In this document: in pieces, positions 12,491 through 24,966 of the stretch | Layout of the letters: every line of letters begins with the position of its first letter | How positions within the stretch are numbered: the stretch's first letter is position 1 | Assembly: GCA_030386875.1 (NCBI GenBank) | Contig: CM059562.1 | Coordinates: 73,530,201 to 73,594,200 of the forward strand | DNA: 64,000 nt | Direction: 5' to 3' | From: Morinoia aosen | Taxonomy: Eukaryota; Arthropoda; Malacostraca; Amphipoda; Talitridae | The notes under the pieces: generated by a model | What the model saw: the letters and a program-made list of their open reading frames with translations, nothing else | What the model was told of the DNA's origin: nothing | Database searches by the model: none | Made by a program: the position numbers and the translations under genes

Positions 12491-13732
12491 GCGTGTAATT
12501 TTGTTTTCCCGACGATTGGCTGATTCCTCGCCCCACTCAAAAAATTGTATTTTGTATGTAAAAATTTGTATATAAAAAATTGTTTATAAAATTTTTTATA
12601 CAATTCCATATTATTGGCCACAACCGCACCTCACACTGATATAATAACTTAGATAATATTTCTATTAGACCTATCTATGATTGCTGAAGCAGCCACCATG
12701 CTGTTCATTGCGTTTGAAGTTGAACCATACGTATGCGTCTGAGGACATCGTCTCCTGTGTCTCATGCCGCAAGTATCAGTGACACGCCAAGGCTCCCTCT
12801 AAATCTCATTGCATTCGAGTCCCTCCCTCTTATTGTGTTTGGCCGACCTTCTCTCTAACGTCACTTCACAGTCAATCTATTCCGACGTAGGCCCAGATAC
12901 TGTTCAACGTGACCTACTTCTGATGTCATCGTGCTTTCTAACGTGCATCACATTGACGGACTGTCTCCGCACAACGCTACTCCTCTGGCCAGCCCAGAAC
13001 TCCGTTATGTTTAGTTTAAATGTTCAATTCATTTTTACTGTGCTGAAGTGCCTATCATTGGTGAGCATCGTAAGTTTTGGATATGATATTGCATGCTGTT
13101 CGAAAAACGTAGACATGAACATCTGAGTTGAATCTTCCCAAAGTCTCCTCGTAACAACAATAAATGATATTTCTATTTTGGAGCTTTTTGGCGGTAGTCA
13201 TTTTCTCTGATGTTGCGGCCTTTTCGTTATCCGTAATTTGTGGCGTTGCAACGCGAAGTGTGTGCGTACTGACTACGCTTCTAACAGGCCTAAAACCTCA
13301 GTGCACGAATAATCAGTTGGATTAATTCAATTTAATGACAATTTTAGCGAATATACTAGTGCTTGTGCGTGGAGAGTGCTAACTGTGAATGTTATTTTTT
13401 TCTTCTACTAGTTCTATGTGGTGATGCGTGTGCGTGATTGGTGTCAGGCAGTTCAGAATTTAGGTGACAACTCGATAATGGACCACTCGACTAGTTCCTG
13501 TTGCCGTACTCTATTCTAGTTCATCCTTATCTACCGCTTTTGTGCACTGTATACACTGCGCAATGGGTACCTGTATGCAGTACACACGCAACGGACGTGT
13601 CCAGCGCCACAGGCCAGGCCACACCACGGAGGAGCAACAGCTCGCTCACATTACAGGTATCCAGTGACCCTCCGTGATGCTCCTGCACTCAAGTTCCACC
13701 ATCTCTCCCGCTGAATACCATTGCAATTATGT
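12491..13732. other. No gene seen
   Basis: An AT-rich hairpin-forming stretch lies at about 12570-12606 (TTGTATATAAAAAAT and complement). A 105-codon open frame at 12809-13126 has no recognisable feature. Confidence 0.6.
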
Positions 13733-14062
13733 GCTTGAAATGCGTGGTCTCTTGAGGTCGCCTTTCTTGTGGCTAGAGAGTCTTGAACTAATATAATAAG
13801 AATTTTTGAAGTGTAAATGTATGTATGGTCTCCTGAGATAGCCTTTGTTGTTGCCAAGGAGTCTTGAACTAATATAATTATAATATTTCTTAAATTGTGA
13901 ATGTGCTGGGTATAGATGTAGCGCTCCTTAGCCGCTGAATGATTGTTATACATTACACTAAGAAGTAAAGCTCTTCATTGGAATGCTAGATGTGTTGGGT
14001 ATCGGGTGTGGAGCTCCTTAGTTCCTAAATGATTGTACACTAAGAAGTATGACACTTCATTG
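13733..14062. repeat. Two adjacent dimeric repeats
   Basis: The first pair shares GAGTCTTGAACTAATATAAT (13735-13880). The second shares GTGCTGGGTAT or GTGTTGGGTAT, GCTCCTTAG and ACACTAAGAAGTA (13900-14062). Confidence 0.85.
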
Positions 14063-16835
14063 GATGATCTTTAATCAGTAGGAACGTAGACTTATAAACA
14101 CCAAGGGCCTTTGGTGTTTCACCTTACTCCTACTATAACACTTCATGCATTGCTCATATCAACACCACGTGTTTTGTTAAGTGTAGAGGTGACTGTGGAG
14201 TGCGCAATCGTCTGACAGTCATATGTGTGGGTAACGCCTATGCCTCAACGCTGTAGGAGATGCAGGACGTCTACAGACGTCACGTTCTGTGGCTGACGTC
14301 ATGACTGCACGTGGCAACTCGATCACGTCACCGGACAGTCTGTATCTGGCGTTGCGGATGTGGCAGACGAGTACGGGTTAAATTTCGTCAGTATTATTGT
14401 ATGTGTAGGTCTTGTTCTAACAGAGTCGATGTGAAGTGTTGTTGTAAGCTGCCTGAAAAAAATAATGTTTGGTTACATCAGAATAAAGGTCATGAGGTAT
14501 TTCTATTCGTATTAATCCCGACCGTTTTATTAATAGCGTTATAGATGTGATTACAATATTCACTGTTTTGAATTAAAAAGTCGATGAAGAATTAAAACGC
14601 ATGTGGATTTTAGTTGTCTATCTTCTCGTTTCCTTAGCGTATATTTCACTTTTTAGTCGGATATCAACAACAGATTAATGCGTGAGGCCATTGCAGCGTG
14701 CGTGGATTGTGGTATATAGGCCAAATGGGAAATTCCTGTAATTTACCAGCTTTTATTGCATGTTTTATTCTGCTTGAGAACACCGCCGCTGTGTAAGCTT
14801 CTGGTTCATTCCTGAGCAGTTGTTCTCTCATTGATCTTCACTGATTTCGGACGCTTCTTTTTGAATCAATTTTGTTTCCTATAAAATCATGTTATTAATC
14901 TTGTTGACATCAAGTGCGCCACATGATAGTTCCTAAATATATAATCTAAGTATTTAACTGTGTACTTTTGATATGGCGTGTATGAAACATTTTTTATTTA
15001 GTAGTGAAATGCACACAATTGAGAATAACAAGCATTTGGGAGCTCAATTGTTTGAGCGTCTCGTAATCTCTTAGACCCTGCGAAGGTCGAACCCTTTGGG
15101 AACATGAGAGACAAAAATGTACGGTAAAAAGTTTCCATGACATCATTTTCTGGTAATGACGGCATTCTATAGATCGCAATTCTAGGAAACAGACTTAACT
15201 GCTCACAAGTAAGTTATTAACACAGAAAGCCGCTGGGATTTACAAGTTCTAATTTTTATCTTGTTTTCTTCGAGGTTAATTTTTTCTTCTTGATACTCTG
15301 TAAAATGGTAGTTCGCTGATTTTACTTATTATATTCGCGCTGATTTTACTGACTATATTTGCGCTTATTACTGTTCAATTTAAATTTACCGTAAGAATTC
15401 TTCGATATTTATCAACGGCTTATCGCTTAATTTATTAACTTTCCGCTAAAGTGAATCATGTATGAACACTTACCAAGTACCTTATCGTTTCGACCTTTAA
15501 AAAATTGCACAGCCGCGCTGAAACTTCGAAACTTGCATTCGCTTAAAGAGAAGAGTGGCGCCACCCACCACTCGGCCTCTGCCTGTAGGCCGGTTTTATT
15601 AAATGGCAAGGTCCTAACCCACGAGGTAGGGAATGTTTTGAAGGCGCCCTTCACACATTTGATTATCTTCAGTGTGTTGTGAACTTCCCTCATCTAAGAT
15701 GAAGGTATAGTTTTGGCCTAGTTCTCAAAATTTATAAAACCGTAATCAAGCGAGTTCCACGATACACAATGTAACAAATTAATCAAAAAAAATTTCTGAA
15801 AATGCAATAAAAAACTTTCAGTGTCAGCATTTTCTTCGTTTGCTGTGAGTTACCGAGGAATTTTATGATTATAATCACTGACGACAGAGTTTTGATTCAA
15901 TTACATGAACCAATTCACCTCGTGGGGAATTCATGTCGAAGCCAAATTTTTCCGTGAGCGGTGAAGCGGTGACACCGGCAGCGTCTATTACGTCTGTACA
16001 TATTATTGACCTAGTATGCTTGGTATTTGCTTCCAGTTTTCTTGCGTTAATTCATTCATCCGTCTAACGATTGTATATGAATGACAGCTCTGTCAGCTTT
16101 TCCAGTGCGCGCCGATTAGCATACGACAGCCATTCTCAACCTTTCCTGCATCATTCATCCCCTCGGTTTTATGTGTTAAATACATAGGGCCCAAATTGAC
16201 TTCAACTAGGGTTGAATATACCCATGGTTCAGAACCTGTGGCTTAAGAGAAGCTGCATTGCGTGTGTTTTTTACGCAAGTCATGATTTACGGTGCTCCGT
16301 TAAAAATTCACTTCGTTTTTTACAATTGCCTCATCGTCAGGTAAAAAGCAGAAACATAAAATTTGTTAACATGTCACCGGGACGTACTTCACCGGGAAAT
16401 CACCGGGACGTACTTCTGCATTAATTAAACCGTGGTTCAATTCAATCTACGATATTCGAAATATTTTATCTTTCAAAAAGCCCATTTCGAAGTGACACGA
16501 ACCACGTGTGCTCATTTAAATGAACTATGACGCGCAAGAAAATAACTGACTACAATGTGAGCGCGTCCCGCGACTACAATGTGAGCGCATCCCGCTGGCA
16601 GTCTAGCATGTTTCCACCGCGCGTAAGCTAGGCGCTTGAATGTACTTTCTAGCTCATCGAGTATCGCTCAACTTTCTTAGGTAGCTTGCATCGTTTTTGC
16701 GCGCCTCCGACAGCCTTGAGCGTACCGGCCCTCTCGTTCATGCCTCTCATACCGCAATGCATGATACAGCACGCACCAGACGTGTGGACTTCCAGCTAGA
16801 TAACGGCACTTTGGTGTGCGTACAGTGCGCAAGTA
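14063..16835. other. No gene seen
   Basis: Several CRE-like ACGTC motifs occur at 14270-14335. Otherwise unremarkable; nothing recognised. Confidence 0.6.
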
Positions 16836-16966
16836 AAGGTACTGGATTTGACACACGTTAAAGGTTCCGGATTTGACACACGTTAAAGGTTCCGGATTTG
16901 ACACACGTTAAGGTTTCGGATTTGACACACGTAAAGGTTCATTTCACACACGTTAAAGTTCCGGAG
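16836..16966. repeat. 25-26-bp tandem repeat, about 5 units
   Basis: The unit is GGATTTGACACACGTTAAAG plus GTTCC. The first three are nearly identical; the last two have small deletions. Confidence 0.92.
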
Positions 16967-19556
16967 TTGGTGTTAATGTACGTCCCATAGCGGCGTATCA
17001 GGACTCCGTGTCATTGAGCTGCGAGCAGTGACCTTTACTAGAAAAGAGCACCTTCAACAACTGTAGCTCTAAAAAAGTGCTTATTTCAAATACCAACACA
17101 TCCTGTTAACGAAATCAATATTGGAAGATGAGAGTCGGAATTCGAATTTCACTGAGCGTTGGGATTCCACTGGACGGGGTTTAGGGGAAATTTCTGTTCG
17201 TGCAGAGCAAGCTCTATAAATTTCTTATCTATCTGAAATGTAAGGATAAAATGTGAACTTAATGTATCGATATCTTAAGATACAGCGCGTGGTCTACTGT
17301 GGCCAAGATCTGATGAAGGGTGAAACTCCGAGCATTGCTCGTGTTTGAGAGATTTTTAACTTTGTTTTTGCGAGTTGTGTTGTCACTCAAGCAAATCCCA
17401 ATACTCAAATTGTATTTTCCGTTGGGTAAGTAAGATAGATTGGAAAATTCATTATAAACCTCTGTTGAACTCTAAGGTTAGAGACTATTAATTCCATCTA
17501 ACAGAAAATATGACATGGAAAGACAGTTTCAAGAGATGGTAGGTTTCATAACTCGAGGAAAGGAAAGGCAATCAAACCAGTTTTACGTTTTATTGATCGT
17601 CAGCAGTTGAAGTAGAGCGTTAGGAGCAGCATGCAAGGCGGCACTGGTGTTGTGTTACAGCTGTCTGGAGGCCGGGTGTTGGCTGGCTGGTCACTGGCCT
17701 CCTGCAGGGCTGCTAGATTGGCCTTCCTTATGGCCAAAACATATGTACAAATTGGTATTCTACAGCGCAAAATTTGGCCATAAAACCGCTTAGCAGTGCC
17801 AATCCAGCAGGGTTGCGAGACGCTAAGGCTCCTTTATGGTTCAATTGAATTTGGAAAGTGCTCAAACTTGATGATTTTAACCAGAAACCAGGTAGTGATT
17901 GTTGCTTTAGCTCTGTTGCGTTTCGCCTGTTGAACCATCGATGATGCTCTCTGGGTCTCAGAAGGCCATGAAATTGTAATTTTTGAGAAGCGCGAAATTT
18001 TAGCAGTACACGATTGATATTATGGTTTAAATTAATATATCTTATAACCAAGGTGTTCATAACCCTCTGTCTTTGGACAAGTGTATATATACTCTCAAGG
18101 CTCAGAGTTAGTTGTTGGGCCCGTGGTTATTAAGATCAAGGAAGTTGGTGAATCGAGTTTGCATGTAAATTTAGTGTACTGATCGGACATCATTTCCCGT
18201 GGAAATGTAGCTTCACTTTTATTGGTTTATTCCAAAAGTTTTCCTCAAACAGATGTGCCCCAAATTTTCGTAATATCTTATATTTGTTTCTTACATTTTT
18301 CTTATCGTAAAAATACTAAAGCAAATCATAGCTAAAGGGTACTCAAAAACATGTGCAAGAAAGAAAAATACTCCTCCAAAATTCTGGTCAAAATATTCGC
18401 CTGGTGAACAGGTGATTGCAGTGCTATATTTAAATGTATATCTTAGGAATCGGAGTTTCATCAAAGAACCTAATGTCTGCCAGAATTTTACGTCGAAGTC
18501 ATTTGATTGCGCTTGTTCTCCCCATCGTGCTTTTTGCGTTGTGATGGGGATATGTTACAATATTAGTGCTTCAGTATTTTGCACTCTATTTCCATCTCCT
18601 TTTTACAAGCTCAGTTAAATTGTGAATTGTCCTATATTTTTCTAGATAAGCCTTCCTTTCACAAAACTTAATCTCGAAATGCCATGACATGCACTGCTGA
18701 AGTCGACCGTGCCTCGCCGTATTGTGTTTAGGCTTGCTCACTTCAGTGTTGCTGCTCTCCATTCATTCGATGATTATTATACTTATGATTAATTATTATT
18801 CATTGATTTAATAATTATGATGATTATTATAAGTCATCTTTGCGGTTTGTGGCATAGAAAAAGTTAAATTGAAATGCTACGTAAAGTTCCATGTTATGAA
18901 AATATGCATAAAGCTAATTTTCGTCGTCTTTTCGCTCGCCTTCCCGACTTCGATGCCTTGGCAGAATGTTGTAAAACTTAACACTTCTACAAGTTGTCTT
19001 CACTGTAGACACCAACGTTTTGCCTCGCGTCCTTAGTGCCTTCGACCGGCCTGAGCATCACTCCTCGAGGTGGTGCAACTATTCTAACTTCTATACATCA
19101 GGTCAAGTAAGATATTACACTCACTGTTTCTGAAAAAATTATTTTTCTCGCTTAGTTAGTTCGAAAGTTGATGGTTCTGCACTATAATACCTCGACTCAG
19201 AATTTTGACATTCATTTTGGCGAAAACTGCAGTTTTGCGACATAACGCCACTGTTGTAGCTGAACCATTCACTACTACAACACCTGTACCGTTGTAACAC
19301 TGCTATTCTTACGCTGCACCTTCACAACACCGCGCCTTAGCCAATGCCTCCTACATCATGTAAAGAAAGCATTGGCCTGAGTAGAACTGCAACCCTGCAG
19401 ACAACTTACAGATGCAGTGCAATACGGCCGCCAGCACCGTATGTGGCAGAACCGAATCCTTGACAAGTGCGAGGTTTAGGCAGTCTGGGCCTGACCGCAC
19501 AAGTTTCTGCAGCTTGCCCTGTTACCTGTTACTGGAGGAAGAGAAAACATCGCAGG
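16967..19556. other. No gene seen
   Basis: Non-coding. CTCCTCGAGGTGGTGCAACT near 19061 faintly resembles the head of the short retroposon but is too diverged to call. Confidence 0.55.
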
Positions 19557-19850
19557 TAAATTAACAGCAAGAATGCATCTGCGGCCTTCCGTTGCCCAAG
19601 TTGTTACTGCACTTGCACTTGTTAAACTTCGATTCTCAGACAAGTGGATACGAGTATATTTTAAGATGATTATTTCTCACTTTATATCGTATCTTTAACC
19701 CTTATTGAGTTGATACCAGCAAGAATGCATCTGCGGTTTTTCGTTGCCGAAATTGTTACTGCATTTGTGCTTGTTAAATTTGACTTCTCATGTAGGTGGA
19801 TGCGAGTGTATAGTAAAATGATAATTTGGCACTTATTTCGTTGTTTTGAG
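19557..19850. repeat. Diverged tandem duplication of ~150 bp
   Basis: Both copies carry AGCAAGAATGCATCTGCGG, TTGTTACTGCA, CTTGTTAAA and a GGATACGAGT/GGATGCGAGT block; roughly 75-80% alike by eye. Confidence 0.85.
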
Positions 19851-20495
19851 CTAATTTTGCTGGAATACTTGCTTGCCACGTTAGTGGAACGCTGAGAGCC
19901 GTTGGTACTCTTCAGCTAATGCTCATTTCCATTAAATATGGCTGGCAGAACCTGATTCGGCGTTAGAGAGTAGGTAAACAAGCTTTGCGGTTGATTGCCT
20001 CATCGTGTTCCTGAACACCTGGAGAAAAAATTCTTCATCATCATAAAATTTTGTTACAATAGACGTCAGTGCTGCATTGCATCACGTATTTAGTAATGCA
20101 CAACTCAGTACTGGCATTGTGCTCGCATTACCTAGCTGGAAATGCAGCATCTATTTCTTCTACGGTCAAGCGAGTATTCTTGTGGCGTTTGAGCTGATCG
20201 GCATGTGAAAGAACGGCGAAAATTCTGGACATTCCTTGGAATTCGATGTAATTTTAGAATTTCCTGGGTATTTTTTGCCAATATTTGTATATGCGGATGG
20301 TCTGGGTGTTTCTGGATATTCTGGAGATTTTTTGGACCCTTGGGTGCGGTGGCAACACTGAGGCCTCAGGTAGAGGGGGAGGGAGTGAGGGGTGAGGTGA
20401 CAAGGCGCCAGCGTGTCCGGGGAGACGCTGCCTGCACTGCGTGAACCTCCGCCGCCGCCCTCTGGTGGCGGCGCTACCTGCTGCTTCCTCCTGCT
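19851..20495. other. No gene seen
   Basis: GC content rises toward 20,440-20,495 ahead of the G-tracts. Open frames here run into the GT-rich array. Confidence 0.6.
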
Positions 20496-20524
20496 GGGGG
20501 GGGGACTGGCTGGGGGGGGGGGGG
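20496..20524 (+). other. Two long G-tracts (G9 and G13), G-quadruplex potential
   Basis: A run of nine G at 20496-20504, seven bases, then thirteen G at 20512-20524 form the left edge of the GT-rich minisatellite. The spacing would allow a G-quadruplex on the plus strand. Runs this long also attract sequencing errors, so lengths are uncertain. Confidence 0.7.
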
Positions 20525-20946
20525 TGTTGTGGTGCGGTTTTGGTGGACTGGTTTTGTGATTGTTGTGAACTGGTTGCGCGGTTGTGAGGGACTGGTGGTG
20601 CGGTTGTGAATTGGTAGTGCGGTTGTGTGAGACTGGTAGCATGGTTGTGGTGAATTGGTGGTGCGGTTGTATTAGACTGGTGGTGTGGTTGTGGTGAACT
20701 GGTGGTATGGTTGTGGTGAATTGATGGTACGGTTGCATGAGACTGGTGGTGTGGTTGTTGTGAACGGGTGGTGTGGTTGTTGTGAACTGGTGGTGTGGTT
20801 GTGGGGGACTGGTGGTGTGGTTGTGTTGAAATGGTGGTATGGTTGTGATGAATTGATGGTACGGTTGCATGAGACTGGTTGTGTGGTTGTTGTGAACTGG
20901 TGGTGTGGTTATTGTGAACTGGTGGTGTGGTTGTGGAGGACTAGTG
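20525..20946. repeat. 22-bp GT-rich minisatellite with 132-bp higher-order repeat
   Basis: Units are of the form GGTGTGGTTGTGGTGAACTG plus GT. A distinctive pair (GGTATGGTTG... then GGTACGGTTGCATGAG) appears near 20702 and again 132 bp later near 20834, so six-unit blocks have been duplicated. Read on the minus strand it stays open (His/Thr/Pro-rich) because the unit lacks stops; I treat that frame as fortuitous. Confidence 0.92.
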
Positions 20947-21279
20947 GGGTGTGATGAATGGGCTGAAGAAGACTGGTGGAAAGTAGTGTGGTTGTAAGTG
21001 AGCTCGTGCTATGATGAGTTTTTATTTTGGTTGACTGCTGTAGGAGTTACCCTGTAGTTTTTATGGCCAAGTTTTCCACTAGGGCGCCGAATTTGCGAAG
21101 TTTACCCAAAAAGACGTCCGGGAGGACAATCCTGATTTCACCCAAGGTCGACATGTACTTCAGTCACTGTGATACTGTGGCCGATCGTGCGAGCTATGCT
21201 GGCGTACGCAGATACAGTAAAAATGAACTCCACAGTTCTCTAAAATTCCGTTCAGAGCAACAAAACAAAATTTGTCAGT

Positions 21280-21570
21280 TCTTTATACCATGACTTTATG
21301 ACGTAATTTCGTTTTTGTTTATACCATAACTTTATCGAGTGATTTCGTTCTCGTTTATGACATAACTTGACCGAGTGATTTCGTTCTCTTATATGCCATA
21401 ACTTAATCGAGTGATTTCGTTTTCGTTTATACCATAACTTTATTGAATGATATCGTTCTTGTTTGAACCACAACTTAATCGAGTGATTTCGTTCTCCTTT
21501 ATGCCATAACTTAATCGAATGATTTCGTTCTCGTTTATGCCATAACTTAATCAAGTGATTTCTTCATCTA
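21280..21570. repeat. 36-bp tandem repeat, about 8 units, open on the minus strand
   Basis: The unit is about ATAACTTAATCGAGTGATTT then CGTTCTCGTTTATGCC. Because 36 is a multiple of three, the minus strand reads as a 12-residue repeat (SIKLWHKRERNH) for about 100 codons (21554-21252). Many differences between units change the amino acid only conservatively, but no start context, splice signal or homology supports a gene. Confidence 0.9.
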
Positions 21571-21834
21571 AATTAGAGAATTTAGATAGGATGTAGTTTT
21601 CATTATCGCTGTTATATAATGATTCATTCACTAGTTGCCTTGGTGTCGGAACCGCTGTGCAGCAGCTGGCCCAGCTGAAGGTGGGGAAGCGGCCGCTCTT
21701 CGCATTCAAGATGCAATTTTGTGAGTTGAGAAAAGATTGCCTGCTTTACCAGCGTGGCGAATGCGTAACGGAAAGCAACATCATGAGGTGCAGCTGTGAT
21801 GTCCCCTTTGATAGATTTCTACATCGTCACGGTG

Positions 21835-24010
21835 ACGCATCTCTGCCTCTCTGTCGTCGCTAGTTACGCCTCTGCCTCTCTGTCGTCGCTAGTTACGCCT
21901 CTGCCTCTCTGTCGTCGCTAGTTACGCCTCTGCCTAGCTGTCGTCGCTAGTTACGCCTCTGCCTCTCTGTCGTCGCTAGTTACGCCTCTGCCTCTCTGTC
22001 GTCGCTAGTTACGCCTCTGCCTAGCTGTCGTCGCTAGTTACGCCTCTGCCTCTCTGTCGTCGCTAGTTACGCTTCTGCCTCTCTGTCGTCGCTAGTTACG
22101 CCTCTGCCTCTCTGTCGTCGCTAGTTACGCTTCTGCCTCTCTGTCGTCGCTAGTTACGCCTCTGCCTCTCTGTCGTCGCTAGTTACGCCTCTGCCTCTCT
22201 GTCGTCGCTAGTTACGCCTCTGCCTCTCTGTCGTCGCTAGTTACGCCTCTGCCTCTCTGTCGTCGCTAGTTACGCCTCTGCCTCTCTGTCGTCGCTAGTT
22301 ACGCCTCTGCCTAGCTGTCGTCGCTAGTTACGCCTCTGCCTCTCTGTCGTCGCTAGTTACGCTTCTGCCTCTCTGTCGTCGCTAGTTACGCCTCTGCCTC
22401 TCTGTCGTCGCTAGTTACGCCTCTGCCTCTCTGTCGTCGCTAGTTACGCTTCTGCCTCTCTGTCGTCGCTAGTTACGCCTCTGCCTCTCTGTCGTCGCTA
22501 GTTACGCCTCTGCCTCTCTGTCGTCGCTAGTTACGCCTCTGCCTCTCTGTCGTCGCTAGTTACGCCTCTGCCTCTCTGTCGTCGCTAGTTACGCCTCTGC
22601 CTCTCTGTCGTCGCTAGTTACGCCTCTGTCTCTCTGTCGTCGCTAGTTACGCCTCTGCCTCTCTGTCGTCGCTAGTTACGCCTCTGCCTAGCTGTCGTCG
22701 CTAGTTACGCCTCTGCCTCTCTGTCGTCGCTAGTTACGCCTCTGTCTCTCTGTCGTCGCTAGTTACGCCTCTGCCTCTCTGTCGTCGCTAGTTACGCCTC
22801 TGCCTCTCTGTCGTCGCTAGTTACGCCTCTGCCTCTCTGTCGTCGCTAGTTACGCCTCTGCATCTCTGTCGTCGCTAGTTACGCCTCTGCCTCTCTGTCG
22901 TCGCTAGTTACGCCTCTGTCTCTCTGTCGTCGCTAGTTACGCCTCTGCCTCTCTGTCGTCGCTAGTTACGCCTCTGCCTCTCTGTCGTCGCTAGTTACGC
23001 CTCTGCCTCTCTGTCGTCGCTAGTTACGCCTCTGTCTCTCTGTCGTCGCTAGTTACGCCTCTGCCTCTCTGTCGTCGCTAGTTACGCCTCTGCCTAGCTG
23101 TCGTCGCTAGTTACGCCTCTGCCTCTCTGTCGTCGCTAGTTACGCTTCTGCCTCTCTGTCGTCGCTAGTTACGCTTCTGCCTCTCTGTCGTCGCTAGTTA
23201 CGCCTCTGCCTCTCTGTCGTCGCTAGTTACGCTTCTGCCTCTCTGTCGTCGCTAGTTACGCCTCTGCCTCTCTGTCGTCGCTAGTTACGCCTCTGCCTCT
23301 CTGTCGTCGCTAGTTACGCCTCTGCCTCTCTGTCGTCGCTAGTTACGCCTCTGCCTAGCTGTCGTCGCTAGTTACGCCTCTGCCTCTCTGTCGTCGCTAG
23401 TTACGCCTCTGTCTCTCTGTCGTCGCTAGTTACGCCTCTGCCTCTCTGTCGTCGCTAGTTACGCATCTCTGCCTCTCTGTCGTCGCTAGTTACGCCTCTG
23501 CCTCTGTCGTCGCTAGTTACGCTTCTGCCTCTGTCGTCGCTAGTTACGCATCTCTTCCTCTCTGTCGTCGCTAGTTACGCGCCTCTGCCTCTCTGTCGTC
23601 GCTGGTTACGCCTCTGCCTCTGTCGTCGCTAGTTACGCATCTCTTCCTCTCTGTCGTCGCTAGTTACGCTTCTGCCTCTCTGTCGTCGCTAGTTACGCCT
23701 CTGCCTCTCTGTAGTCGCTAGTTACGCCTCTGCCTCTCTGTCGTCGCTAGTTACGCCTCTGCCTCTTTGTCGTCGCTAGTTACGCCTCTGCCTCTCTGTC
23801 GTCGCTAGTTACGCCTCTGCCTCTCTGTCGTCGCTAGTTACGCCTCTGCCTCTTTGTCGTCGCTAGTTACGCCTCTGCCTCTCTGTCGTCGCTAGTTACG
23901 CCTCTGCCTCTGCCGTCGCTAGTTACGTCTTGGTCATGCTCTCGTCACTAGTTCCGTTACTTGCCCTGCTCTCGTTATTAGTTACGTTTCTGCCACACTG
24001 TCACTAGTTT
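21835..24010. repeat. 29-bp minisatellite, about 72 units
   Basis: The unit is TCTGCCTCTCTGTCGTCGC followed by TAGTTACGCC, repeated head to tail from 21841 to 23928. A few discrete variants recur (GCCTAGCTG, GCTTCTG, GTCTCTC), spaced at multiples of 29, so some blocks were duplicated together. Near 23460-23660 units lengthen or shorten, and past 23928 they decay to 24010: a homogenised core with drifting edge. Every unit contains TAG, so it is not coding. It is tandem without spacers, so not a CRISPR. Confidence 0.97.
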
Positions 24011-24639
24011 AGGCAAATTTAGGTCACTTGTGTTGAAAATGAAATTTTTCAATTCTATGTAAATTAACAACCGACAGTTAAACATGTTAATTTTCATCTT
24101 TAGGTGTACGAGGCTGCGTGAAACAATTCTCCAATAGATGACTCCAGAATTTGACGCCTGACATGTGTGTCTCGTGCACGCCTTCGCTAATAAATAGATT
24201 TATTATTTTGGACTCTGTTATAAGCTTTTTCACCGTTGTGTCCACGAAGCTATTTCTGGGTGCTTGAATATTTTACAAGTTCTATCGTGAACGCTTCAGC
24301 ACTTAACAATGCATCCTTCCTATTACAAAGAACTCTCAGTTGTGAGGATTCTATGACTGTGAGTCTATAAAAAGCAACGTTTCGATGTTTCGTACGTCAT
24401 CGTTGCCTTTTATAGACTGACAGTTGTAGAACTTTAACAATCGAGTGTTCTTTGTTGTAAAAAATGAAAGGAGGTTATCTTCGTTTTTTAACACGTGTAC
24501 AACTGAAACAATTTCGCCAGGTTGAAAAGCTGGAAAAAAATGCATCCCTCCATCTCTTTTTTAGCATTGGTAATTTTATAGTTACATCATTAAAATTCTA
24601 AAGTGCATTATTTCAAACACCTCAAACTAGAGTTCAAAG
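24011..24639. other. No gene seen
   Basis: Non-coding sequence with a short inverted motif around TCTATAAAA/TTTTATAGA (24363-24414). Confidence 0.6.
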
Positions 24640-24966
24640 AAGGGAATTTGTAAGGTCCCGAGTGAATGATTTGGTAGGCCTTCCTTTTGTTGAAATAGAA
24701 TAAGTTTTGTGTTAGGTTACCAACCATTTATTTTAATTTTATTTAATGTGTTCCTTTATTTCAGCACCTTAACTTCCTTCAAATTTTTTATTTTGTGTGA
24801 TGAACTTCTACCAATCTTGCTGTTCCCATCAGCAGTGTGGAGATACAATTAGTGCATGGATTCCCGTTTCTTTAATTCCACACTGAATGGTGCCTCCCCC
24901 TTTCCTCGCAGAAAAACACTTAAGTCATTGTTAAGAGGCTCGAACTAACGCAATTTAATCTAACCT
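24640..24966 (+). mobile_element. Short retroposon (SINE-like family), diverged copy
   Basis: Recognisable parts are a diverged GTCCCGAGTGAATGATTTGG, the pyrimidine-rich middle with TTCAGCACCTTAACTTCCTTC, TGAATGGTGCCTCC, GAGGCTCGAACTAACGCAA and a TTTAATCTAACC end. The head is missing or too mutated to place. Confidence 0.6.

Noticed and set aside
20166-20870. 234-codon His/Thr/Pro-rich minus-strand frame
   Set aside because: It lies mostly on the 22-bp GT-rich array and poly-G tracts; the repeat explains both the openness and the composition.
21835-23928. CRISPR-like regular repeat spacing
   Set aside because: Units are directly tandem with no unique spacers, in eukaryotic sequence; it is a minisatellite.
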